Positions 18,359 through 27,274 are shown, counted from the stretch's first letter. The stretch is DNA of 32,308 bases from an uncultured bacterium (GCA_903885965.1 CAISKQ010000045.1:1-32308); one strand, 5' to 3'. Made by a program: numbers and translations. The notes: generated by a model not told the origin, from the letters alone.

Positions 18359-18901
18359 ATGAAATCTCTTCAATTGCTAAAAATCTTGTTTTTTGGACCT
18401 AGGGTTACAGAGGATGCTAAAAAAATGAGAGAATTTGCCGAGGATGCTACTTTTGAAGAGGTTGGCAAGGAAGTTGCAGCTATCGTGAAGAAGCTGTACG
18501 GTGGCAAATCACTGCGTATTCGAGCGGTTGATGGTGGCTCGAGTAATGCTGAGGAAATTGAATTGACAGCCCTAAATAATGCTTATTATGATATTGACCG
18601 TTTTGGTCTTTCTTTTGTGGCATCTCCACGACATGCGGATATGCTTTTTGTGACTGGACCGATTACGCGAAACTTGGAAACTGCTGTGCGCACAACTTAT
18701 GAAGCTGCTCCACGACCTTGCATTGTTGTGGCAGTTGGGGATGGTGCTTGTGACGGCGGAATCTGGAAAGATTCATATGCGATTGTTGGCGGTGTTGAGA
18801 AGGTGATTCCGGTTGATATAAAAATCCCAGGAGATCCTCCGACGCCTACGGAAATTTTACGTGGTATTTTGCACGCCCTTAAACAGCAAGAAATTAAATA
18901 A
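18359..18901 (+). CDS. NuoB/group-4 [NiFe] hydrogenase small-subunit-like protein lacking [4Fe-4S] ligand cysteines
   Basis: GLSFVASPRHADMLFVTGPITRNLETAVRTTYEAAP...DSYAIVGGVEKVIPVDIKIPGDPPTPTEIL is diagnostic; ligand positions substituted. Confidence 0.9.
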   Translation: MKSLQLLKILFFGPRVTEDAKKMREFAEDATFEEVGKEVAAIVKKLYGGKSLRIRAVDGGSSNAEEIELTALNNAYYDIDRFGLSFVASPRHADMLFVTGPITRNLETAVRTTYEAAPRPCIVVAVGDGACDGGIWKDSYAIVGGVEKVIPVDIKIPGDPPTPTEILRGILHALKQQEIK

Positions 18902-18906
18902 ATCTT

Positions 18907-20910
18907 ATGACAATAAATTTTATAGCTTACGGAGTTTTTGCTTATTTTTTGGGACTAGTTTTTTCAGGTTGTTTTGCGTTAATAGGAGGTCAATGGAAAA
19001 AATCAGTGCAACTTTTTGTGCTTTCAAATGTGATTGGTTTTGCTACTGGTGTCTTTTTCTTGTCTGGCTTTGCATCAAAACAGCTGGTGTTGGCAAATGT
19101 AGATTGGTTCTTTCAATTTTCGCCAACTCTTAATTTGCTTTCGGCAATCTTCTTTACGTTTATTAGTCTTGTTTCTGCTTTGGTTGGCGTGTATAGTTTG
19201 AGGTACCTGGAATTATATAAAGAAACTTATAGTCCTGCGGTGACGCAATTTTTGATAACAGTATTTGTTTTCGGAATGCAGGGCGTCCTTTTTGCGAATA
19301 ATACTTTTTCGTTTTTATTTTTGTGGGAAATAATGTCTATCTCATCATTTTTCTTGGTTTTTGCTGATAGAAAAGAGGAATCTCTGAAGGCGGCTTTCTT
19401 TTATTTTGTAATGACTCACCTTGGCGCGTCGGCAATCTTGGGCGGCTTTTTGATTTTAGGCAATGGGTCGCTGCTATTTAATTTTTCAAATATCGCAACA
19501 GCTTCGCAAAATCTTTCGCCAACTTTGGAGGCGACAGCTTTTCTTTTATTTTTGTTTGGTTTTGGCAGCAAGGCGGGACTGGTTCCATTTCATGTTTGGC
19601 TTCCAGAAGCTCATCCTGAAGCGCCAAGCAATGTTTCCGCTTTGATGTCTGGATTGATGCTTAAGGTCGCCGTGTATGGTTTTATTAAAATAGTATTTGC
19701 TTTTGCTGGACTTCCGAGTTGGGCAGGACTAACTGTCATTGTGCTTGGTTTGTTGTCTGGAGTTGTGGGAGCTTTGCATGCTGTGATTGAGCGAGATATT
19801 AAGCGCGCTTTTGCTTTCAGTAGTATTGAGAATATTGGAATTATTTTCACAATGTTGGGAACATCGCTTTATCTTTTTGAGCAAAGCAATGCTGCAGGCT
19901 CTTTGGCAATTGCCAATATAATCTTGGTCTTTGCAATTTTTCATGCTGGCAGTCACGCGTTTTTCAAAACGGCACTTTTCTTGAGCAGTGGCGTCGTGAT
20001 TAATCGTTTTCATAGTCGAAGTCTTGAGACCATGGGAGGTCTTGCGAAAATTATGCCTGTTTTTTCATTCGCATTTTTGCTAGCCATTATTGGTTCGTTG
20101 CCGCTTCCGCCCTTTGGAACTTTCTATGGGGAATGGGGATTTATTCAGAATGTTGTTACAATTTTGCATAATTCAAATCTAGGAACCAACGTGGCAATTG
20201 TGATGGTGGTAACTCTTTCATTTGCGGGACTCATTAGCGGTTTGGCGATTTTTGCGATGGTGAAGGTTTTTGGGATTTCAATGTTGGGGCTTGCTCGCAA
20301 TAAACACGTTGACAATAGTGGTGAGAAAAAAGATTTCTTGCTTAGCTTGCCGATAATGACGCTTGCCTTGGGAACCTTGCTTTTGGGAGTTTTTGCAAGA
20401 AATATTATTAGTTTCTTAAATTCAAATGCAAGTCTTCTGACGGGTAATTTTACTGATGGCAATTATTTTGCAGGGAGTCGACTTTCTTCGGTGGCAGTGT
20501 TTGTTTTCCCAATAGTTGTTCTTGCTGGTCTGTATTTGCTGTATAGTTATTTTAAAAAGGATGTTTCAGAAAGAGTATATCGAACGTGGGATTGCGGACA
20601 GCCTATTGATGAAACAATGGAATATAGCGCCACGGCTTTTTCGGCGCCGATTCGTTTTTTCTTTTTGCAATTAATCAAGCGCAATAAAAAGTTACAATCT
20701 GCACCAGTTGTCGAAACTAATCCTTGGATTCGCAAGTATGCCTTTTCTTTGTCTTTTGATTCGATTTGGAAGGAGAAATTGTATCAGCCAATTATTTTTA
20801 TTTTGGAATTTATTGCTGAGAGAGTGAAGGTGATTCAGGGTGGTCGCATTCAATATTATTTGCTTTTCGTGCTTGGCACTTTAATTGTTACATTAATCAT
20901 ATTTTTATAA
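18907..20910 (+). CDS. hyfB: HyfB/NuoL-like antiporter-type membrane subunit
   Basis: FLWEIMSISSFFLVF, GFGSKAGLVPFHVWLPEAHPEAPSNVSALMSGLMLKVAVYG, HAGSHAFFKTALFLSSG, C-terminal YRTWDCGQ. Confidence 0.88.
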   Translation: MTINFIAYGVFAYFLGLVFSGCFALIGGQWKKSVQLFVLSNVIGFATGVFFLSGFASKQLVLANVDWFFQFSPTLNLLSAIFFTFISLVSALVGVYSLRYLELYKETYSPAVTQFLITVFVFGMQGVLFANNTFSFLFLWEIMSISSFFLVFADRKEESLKAAFFYFVMTHLGASAILGGFLILGNGSLLFNFSNIATASQNLSPTLEATAFLLFLFGFGSKAGLVPFHVWLPEAHPEAPSNVSALMSGLMLKVAVYGFIKIVFAFAGLPSWAGLTVIVLGLLSGVVGALHAVIERDIKRAFAFSSIENIGIIFTMLGTSLYLFEQSNAAGSLAIANIILVFAIFHAGSHAFFKTALFLSSGVVINRFHSRSLETMGGLAKIMPVFSFAFLLAIIGSLPLPPFGTFYGEWGFIQNVVTILHNSNLGTNVAIVMVVTLSFAGLISGLAIFAMVKVFGISMLGLARNKHVDNSGEKKDFLLSLPIMTLALGTLLLGVFARNIISFLNSNASLLTGNFTDGNYFAGSRLSSVAVFVFPIVVLAGLYLLYSYFKKDVSERVYRTWDCGQPIDETMEYSATAFSAPIRFFFLQLIKRNKKLQSAPVVETNPWIRKYAFSLSFDSIWKEKLYQPIIFILEFIAERVKVIQGGRIQYYLLFVLGTLIVTLIIFL

Positions 20911-20959
20911 TTTGCGCATTTCACGTTTTCTTGAGTTAAATGCGTAACTCCTGATTTTT

Positions 20960-22555
20960 ATGAGTCCAATATTAGCAACATTATTACAAGCTATCTTTAT
21001 TCTTGCTATTGCGCCATTAGCAACCGGCATAGTTAAGTTTTGCAAAGCTCGTCTTCAGGGTCGCCACGGAGCTTCACCTTTTTTACCTTATTACACTTTT
21101 GCAACTTTACTAAAAAAGGAGATGGTGATTTCGGATGTTACTTCTTGGGTTTTCCGAGTGGTTCCATTTGTTGTGCTTGCAAGTTCTGTAATTTTAGCGT
21201 TTGTGTTGCCACTTCTTTTTGTGGGAGGAAAACTTGCAAGTCTTAGTGATTTTCTTTTCGTAGCTGGGATTTTAACAATTGGTTCAATTTTTCTTGTTTT
21301 GGGTGGACTTGATACGGGCAGCGCTTTCGGTGGTATGGGTTCTAGTCGGGAAATGACTATTGCTGCTCTTATTGAGCCGACTATTATTATGGTTTTTGCT
21401 GCAATAAGTTTTGTGAGTGGCACATTTGCAATTGATGGAATGGTTAGCCAGTCACTGATCTTTGCTCATCCATATTTGGTTCTTTCAATTTTTGCTTTTT
21501 TCTTGGTTACCTTAGCTGAGAATGCGCGCTATCCAGTTGATAACCCAGCAACACATCTTGAATTAACCATGGTTCATGAAGCGATGATTTTAGAATACTC
21601 TGGTCCATATTTGGCGATGCTTGAATACGCCAGCGCGATTAAACTGACAGTTTTTGCAATCTTGCTGGTAAATCTTATTTTTCCCACGACTATTTTGACG
21701 GTTGTTGGTTTTGGTTTTTTTGCTGCGGTAGTTTCAATTATCTTTGGGGGCCTGAAGGTTGTCGTCATGATGGGACTGCTAGCTCTTTTAGAGTCAACTG
21801 TCGTTAAGATGCGATTTTATCGTATGCAGGAATATATGTCGATTGCTTTTTTCACTGCTCTGGCTGGAATGCTGATTGCGCTTTTTTCTTCTTTTCTTAA
21901 AGTTAATATTGAATACCATACGATTTTTGGAGCACTTGCGGTTTTCTTCGTAGTGCTGCTCTTTGGTCGTGCTCGAAGTTATGCGATGGTGCGGTATTAC
22001 GCCCTTTCCTCGCTTTCAATTGCTGGCATTGCTCTTGGCCTATCTTTTCTACCTGGGGCAGAAAAAGAGCACTTGTGGATTTTTGCAGCAGTAATGGTTT
22101 TAATTAAAGTGATAATGGTTCCATCGGTAATCAGGTATGCACAAAAAAAACATAAGGATTTGATTAGTGCTCCGTCATTTTTGAAACCAGCCTCGAGTTA
22201 TTTTGTGATCGTAGCTATTCTTGGCGTGACATTCTTCATTATGCAGCACACTCCGATTGTGGGTATTGTTGAGTTTGACACCTTACTGTACGTTTCAATT
22301 GCGCTTATTGGAATTGGACTGGCTACGATGATTGTGCATCGAAATATTTTGTCGCAAATCCTGGGATTGTTGACCATGGAAAATGGGGTTACGGTGTTTA
22401 CCTTAGTCACCGTTAAATCATTGCCGCTCGTGATTGAGCTTGGCGTGTTTGTTATTATCATTGTAAGCTCGTTTATTTTGTCGATTTTAGGGGCAAGAAT
22501 TCGAGAATTTTATGGTTCGTCTGATACGGAAGAACTTCGCAGTTTAACTGAATAG
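20960..22555 (+). CDS. HyfC(NuoH-like)-HyfE(NuoK-like) fusion membrane subunit
   Basis: N-terminal ENARYPVDNPATHLELTMVHEAMILEYSG (HyfC/NuoH); C-terminal SQILGLLTMENGVTVFTLVTVKSLPLVIELGVFV (HyfE). Confidence 0.85.
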   Translation: MSPILATLLQAIFILAIAPLATGIVKFCKARLQGRHGASPFLPYYTFATLLKKEMVISDVTSWVFRVVPFVVLASSVILAFVLPLLFVGGKLASLSDFLFVAGILTIGSIFLVLGGLDTGSAFGGMGSSREMTIAALIEPTIIMVFAAISFVSGTFAIDGMVSQSLIFAHPYLVLSIFAFFLVTLAENARYPVDNPATHLELTMVHEAMILEYSGPYLAMLEYASAIKLTVFAILLVNLIFPTTILTVVGFGFFAAVVSIIFGGLKVVVMMGLLALLESTVVKMRFYRMQEYMSIAFFTALAGMLIALFSSFLKVNIEYHTIFGALAVFFVVLLFGRARSYAMVRYYALSSLSIAGIALGLSFLPGAEKEHLWIFAAVMVLIKVIMVPSVIRYAQKKHKDLISAPSFLKPASSYFVIVAILGVTFFIMQHTPIVGIVEFDTLLYVSIALIGIGLATMIVHRNILSQILGLLTMENGVTVFTLVTVKSLPLVIELGVFVIIIVSSFILSILGARIREFYGSSDTEELRSLTE

Positions 22556-22609
22556 GGTGTTCAGAACTTTTTACTTCGCTCGTCTTCTTTTAATTTTAGA
22601 AAAAAATTT

Positions 22610-24085
22610 ATGACTCCAATTATTACAATTATCTTTACTCTTGCAGGTTCAGCTGGCGCAATTTTTTTGAAAAAAGAAAAACATATTTTGCTTAGCACGT
22701 GGATATTTGCGCTGCTGGGCAGTCTTTCGGTTTTTGCAATTTCATTTCCGGTTTTACTTAACGTTGCGGGGAGTTGGCATGATTCAATTTGGCTTCTGGA
22801 TGGCTTTTCAGCCTTGATGGCAACATTAGTGGCCTTTGTGTATTTGATGGCGACACTTGTTAGTGTGCGTTACATCGGGCATGAATATAAGGAAAAAATC
22901 ATTACATTGGCTGATTTAAAATTGTATTTTTCACTACTGCATCTTTTTGCACTTTGCATGGTTATTACTGTCTTGGCTAATAATTCATTGCTTTTATGGA
23001 TGGCTTTTGAGGGCACAACTCTTTCTTCAACATTTTTGGTCGGACTTTATCGCAAGAAAACTTCGGTTGAAGCAGCTTGGAAATATATCATTATTTGTTC
23101 AACAGGAATAAGCTTGGGGCTCTTGGGAATTTTGCTTTTTAGTTATGGAACATCTATTGGCGGACTCAAGGGGGAAGGCATCTTTACTTTGACCTCACTT
23201 TTTCAAAACGCGCATCTGATTTCGCCTGAAATCGTGAAATGGGCTTTTGTATTCTTGTTTATTGGTTTTGGCGCAAAGCTTGGCTTGGTGCCAATGCATA
23301 TTTGGTTGCCAGATGCACACAGTAATGCGCCTTCACCGATTTCCGGTTTGTTTTCTGGAATCCTGCTAAACATTGCGCTTTATGGTATTATTCGTTTTCG
23401 TTTTATCACTGACCTGGCACTTGGCAGCAGCACTTGGACTGGGCGGCTTTTTCTATTTTTTGGTTTCGTTTCAATTTTAGTGCCAGCACTAATGATGCTT
23501 GTGCAGACAAATTATAAGCGCATGTTGGCATATTCAAGTGTTGAACACATGGGTTTGATAAATTTTGCATTGGCACTTTCACCTTTTGGAATTTTAGCTG
23601 CAGTTATTCATATGATTGGGCACACACTAACCAAGTCGATGTTATTTTTTGGCGCAGGAGAAATTTTGATTAACTATAAAACCACGCAAACGCAGCAAGT
23701 GAAAGGATTACTCAAAAAAGCCCCTTACACGGCAGTCCTTTTTATGCTTGGCATTCTGGCAATCGTTGCGCTGCCGCCTTCAATTTTGTTTGTGAGTGAG
23801 TATACGATCTTTACGGCGGCTTTTGTGCTTCATCCGGTTTTGGCTCTTTGTGTTTTTCTGGCTTTGAGTGTCATTGCTTATGCAATGCTTCGCTCAACTG
23901 TTGATATGTTTTTTGCTCCAGCTGAAAATGAATCAGAGCTTAAAAAAGAAAAATGGAACGTCACGCACTGGGTGATGACTTTGCAGTTGGTTTTGATTGT
24001 GGGTCTGACTTTCTTTTTTTCTTCGAGCAACGGCTTTGCTTTTATTGATTCAATTGCTAAAAATACGATTTATATAAGTAGGTAA
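22610..24085 (+). CDS. hyfF: HyfF/NuoN-like antiporter-type membrane subunit
   Basis: LLLWMAFEGTTLSSTFLVGLYRKKTSVEAAWKYIIICSTGISLGLLGILLF; GFGAKLGLVPMHIWLPDAHSNAPSPISGLFSG. Confidence 0.88.
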   Translation: MTPIITIIFTLAGSAGAIFLKKEKHILLSTWIFALLGSLSVFAISFPVLLNVAGSWHDSIWLLDGFSALMATLVAFVYLMATLVSVRYIGHEYKEKIITLADLKLYFSLLHLFALCMVITVLANNSLLLWMAFEGTTLSSTFLVGLYRKKTSVEAAWKYIIICSTGISLGLLGILLFSYGTSIGGLKGEGIFTLTSLFQNAHLISPEIVKWAFVFLFIGFGAKLGLVPMHIWLPDAHSNAPSPISGLFSGILLNIALYGIIRFRFITDLALGSSTWTGRLFLFFGFVSILVPALMMLVQTNYKRMLAYSSVEHMGLINFALALSPFGILAAVIHMIGHTLTKSMLFFGAGEILINYKTTQTQQVKGLLKKAPYTAVLFMLGILAIVALPPSILFVSEYTIFTAAFVLHPVLALCVFLALSVIAYAMLRSTVDMFFAPAENESELKKEKWNVTHWVMTLQLVLIVGLTFFFSSSNGFAFIDSIAKNTIYISR

Positions 24086-24108
24086 ATATTGGTCATATAT
24101 AAATTAGG

Positions 24109-24273
24109 GTTTTCAGAAACTAAGTCAGCAATTTTTACTTCGCTTGTTTACTTTTTAGGACACACTCTTGGTTAGGAACTATAACCAATCGCTCAGAATT
24201 CGCTGTCGCTCATAATGGTCTAAAAAGCAAACAAGCTCGTAAAAATTTAGAAGTAGTCTTTAGTTGAAACCAT
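24109..24273. repeat. Large imperfect inverted repeat between hyfF and the large-subunit gene
   Basis: TTTTTACttcGCTTGTTTacTTTTTAG ... TCTAAAAAgcAAACAAGCtcGTAAAAATTTAG. Confidence 0.7.
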
Positions 24274-24282
24274 AAATTACAT

Positions 24283-25863
24283 ATGAACTATAAAAATATA
24301 ATTATGAACATTATTGATATTCTCAAAAATTTTTCGCAGATTCAAGTGATTGATCAAAAAGGTGACACTGTTTTCGCTTCGGTCCAGCGGGAAAACTTGG
24401 CCTATGTGACAACGATTTTAGTCAGTGAATATGGGCTTAGTCTGTCATCGCTTTTTGGCAGTGACAATCGAAAGGAAAATCAAACTTTCGGTGTACATGT
24501 GATTTTTGGCAATGACTCAGCGCAGCAATGGCTCAAACTTTCAACCTCAGTTCCCGCTAGTGATCCGCAATATCCCTCAATCACTAAAACCGTCATGGCC
24601 GCTCATTGGTATGAACGCTATTTGCAAGACATGTTTGGCGTGGTTGCCAAAGGGCATCCAGATCCAAGACGCTTAGTCAATCATGAAAACATTCCAGTGG
24701 GAACTTTTCCTTTGCGGAAAGATTTTGCACTGAACGCAAAACTTGAAAAAGCCAGTGTTCCTTATCCAATGCATCATGTGGCAGGAGAAGGAATTTTTGA
24801 AATTCCGGTTGGGCCGATTCATGCTGGCATCATTGAGCCGGGACATTTTCGTTTCAATGTGGCTGGCGAAAGAATTTTGACTTTGGAGGGGAAACTTTTT
24901 TTCACCCACAAGGGAGTGGAAAAATTGCTGGAAGGAAAAACGGTTGAGCAAGCGTTGCCATTTATTGAGCGACTTTCAGGCGATATGGCTGCAGCGCACG
25001 GCCTGGCTTTTGCGCAAGCGGCTGAAAAAATTGCGGCTTGCCAAGTTTCATCGCGCGCCGAGCATTTGCGAACCTTGGTTTGCGAACTGGAAAGAATCAC
25101 TATGCATATTCATGACCTGGCTAATATTGGCGGGATGGGAACTGGGTATTCTTTCATTGCAGCTAATGGTTTTCGCATCAAAGAGCGAATGATGCGACTT
25201 TCCGGTATCATTTTTGGTAATCGTTTTTGGCGAGGTTTTGTTATTCCTGGCGGGGTTTCATTTGATATTGATAATCATAAGTTGGAAAAAATTCTTTTGA
25301 TTTCCAAAGATGCTTGCGATGAGATGCAAAAAATTGTCGCTCAAGCCTTGGCTTCGGATGGATTTTTGGATCGCTTGCAAACCACGGGAGTGCTGCCCTT
25401 GGAAGCAGCTAAGGCTTTTGGCGCCCTTGGCATCGCAGCGCGCGGTTCCGGACTTGATCGCGACATTCGCCGAGATCATCCGCACGGCGCTTACAAGGAA
25501 TATCCAATCGAAGTTGCCAGCGAGAGCAAGGGCGACGTCCACTCAAGATATTTAGTGAGAATTCAAGAGCTGAAAACTTCCCTGGCCTTGATTGAAAAAA
25601 TTGTCAAAAATATTCCCGCGGGAGAAATCAAAACTGCTTTTGAAATTAAGGATGGTTTTGCTTTGGGTGCGGTTGAATCTTGGCGCGGAGAAATTTTGTG
25701 CGCGCTGGAAATCAAAAACGGAGTGATTGAGAGATGTTTTCCTCGCGATCCGTCTTTTTGCAATTGGGCACTTTTTGGAATCATGGGACCGGGTAACATT
25801 GTGCCGGATTTCCCCCTTATTAATAAATCTTTGAATCTAAGTTACTCGGGAACAGATCTTTAA
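24283..25863 (+). CDS. NuoCD/group-4 hydrogenase large-subunit-like protein lacking [NiFe] ligand cysteines
   Basis: N-terminal 30-kDa-like domain (AAHWYERYLQDMFGVVAKGHPDPRRLV); PVGPIHAGIIEPGHFRF; RLSGDMAAAHGLAFAQAAE; C-terminal NLSYSGTDL. Start may be 24304. Confidence 0.88.
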   Translation: MNYKNIIMNIIDILKNFSQIQVIDQKGDTVFASVQRENLAYVTTILVSEYGLSLSSLFGSDNRKENQTFGVHVIFGNDSAQQWLKLSTSVPASDPQYPSITKTVMAAHWYERYLQDMFGVVAKGHPDPRRLVNHENIPVGTFPLRKDFALNAKLEKASVPYPMHHVAGEGIFEIPVGPIHAGIIEPGHFRFNVAGERILTLEGKLFFTHKGVEKLLEGKTVEQALPFIERLSGDMAAAHGLAFAQAAEKIAACQVSSRAEHLRTLVCELERITMHIHDLANIGGMGTGYSFIAANGFRIKERMMRLSGIIFGNRFWRGFVIPGGVSFDIDNHKLEKILLISKDACDEMQKIVAQALASDGFLDRLQTTGVLPLEAAKAFGALGIAARGSGLDRDIRRDHPHGAYKEYPIEVASESKGDVHSRYLVRIQELKTSLALIEKIVKNIPAGEIKTAFEIKDGFALGAVESWRGEILCALEIKNGVIERCFPRDPSFCNWALFGIMGPGNIVPDFPLINKSLNLSYSGTDL

Positions 25864-26074
25864 TAGCTTATAGTTGCGTTAGCTCTTAGCTTTTAGATAA
25901 AATACGGGGATTAATTCATAGACTTGCTAACTTTTAGAAAAATGCGTGAAAATGTTTCCAGTTTTTTTAAGGGAATATGTATAAATATATTTTAATATTT
26001 AAGGTGTCTCAAGTTATTACCTAAAAACTAATGAAGCTATAAGCTAAAAGCTAAATAGTTATCCACTTTTTCTC

Positions 26075-26106
26075 AAAAAAGATCCGTCAACTAGTGGGTC
26101 TTTTTT
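26075..26106 (+). terminator. Putative intrinsic terminator
   Basis: AAAAAAGAtCC-gtcaactagt-GGgTCTTTTTT. Confidence 0.6.
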
Positions 26107-26282
26107 GGCTAAAAATGGCTTAAAATAGGCATGAAAAGCGTCTTTAAAATATCTCTTTATTTAGCGAAAAATGTATTGACAAAGATGGCTTGAGAGAGTA
26201 GCATTTATAGTTGTATAACTGTACAATAAATTTTTTCAGGAGTGGTTTTTTAAAAAAAGAATAAAAAAAGGAACGGTATAAA

Positions 26283-27236
26283 ATGAGTAAAATAAAAAAA
26301 CTCCCAAGGGCGCTGGATGGTAAAATTATTGGTCCAGCTCACCACTTCGCTTTCAAAGACGTACACACCTGTAGCTCGATAGTGGCCATGCCTCCAAATT
26401 TTCAGTTTACAAAAGTAATTTTGCATTTTGTAGAAATGTGTTTTGGTCTTATAGCTTATGATGCTTTTGCTATTCCTTCTTTTTCCGAAAAACTTGAACA
26501 ACAAAGTGAAACTGTTTTTCAAACCTTAAACATTGCTGATAAGAGTCATGAAATAGAAAAAATTTTCATCTTTCAAACTAGTAACGCACATGAGGCAGAT
26601 AGGAAAATGAGTTTTAGTGATATGGCTACTCAGGACAGTTATCATATCAGAGGGCTGTTGAAATCCTATGAGCTGATAGCGGCAAGATATCCTCGTATGA
26701 AAGTTTTTTTGTTTTATATCACTCTTTCGGAAGATCTTGAGAATTTAATTATAACTGAAATTATTCCCGGAAAGCCAAGTCAAGTTCGTTTGTTTGCAAA
26801 CTATATGTTTAAGGGTATATACAGTTGCGAGACTGCATTAGTGAGATGTATTGAATTCAGGACTCGAAAAGCAGACAAATCCTTGGTGCGTAATTATTTT
26901 GGTTTTGATACCTTCGGACTCATAGGCCTTCCTGGAGCGTCAAAGAGATTCCTGGAAGGAAGTGAATCAGCCTGGCAGTCTATAAGATCTGCTTGCAACA
27001 CTGATGGATGCAAAGAGCTGATAGTAGTGCATCATTCTGATTGCGGGGCTTATAAAGGTGTCGCAAATTTTAATGGTGACCAAGTCGAAGAGGAGATTAT
27101 GCATAGGAAGGAAATGGAAAAATTTGCGGATTTAGTTTATTCGAGATATCCAAAAATTAAAGTAATTCCAGTCTATGCAAGAATTGATTTTGAAGAAGCA
27201 ACGATTGAGTATGTTTTAATTGATCGTTTCAATTGA
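26283..27236 (+). CDS. Tandem-duplicated beta-carbonic-anhydrase-like protein; only the C-terminal half keeps Zn-ligand motifs
   Basis: C-half CIEFRTR...FDTFGLIGLPGA...IVVHHSDCGAYKG; N-half has parallel FGLIAYDAFAIPSFSEKL...IFIFQTSNAHEAD...ARYPRMKVFLFYITLSED. Confidence 0.65.
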   Translation: MSKIKKLPRALDGKIIGPAHHFAFKDVHTCSSIVAMPPNFQFTKVILHFVEMCFGLIAYDAFAIPSFSEKLEQQSETVFQTLNIADKSHEIEKIFIFQTSNAHEADRKMSFSDMATQDSYHIRGLLKSYELIAARYPRMKVFLFYITLSEDLENLIITEIIPGKPSQVRLFANYMFKGIYSCETALVRCIEFRTRKADKSLVRNYFGFDTFGLIGLPGASKRFLEGSESAWQSIRSACNTDGCKELIVVHHSDCGAYKGVANFNGDQVEEEIMHRKEMEKFADLVYSRYPKIKVIPVYARIDFEEATIEYVLIDRFN

Positions 27237-27274
27237 TCAGTTGTTTCTTTTGAGTTTTTATTTTCTTTAAAACT

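Noticed and set aside
18861-19133. ORF 18861-19133 between the small subunit and hyfB
   Set aside because: Overlaps hyfB out of frame; Cys/Phe-rich shadow translation.
18359-25863. Active [NiFe] hydrogenase or respiratory complex I
   Set aside because: Metal-ligand cysteines are absent from both soluble subunits and no NuoEFG/NuoI or ferredoxin subunit is in the cluster.
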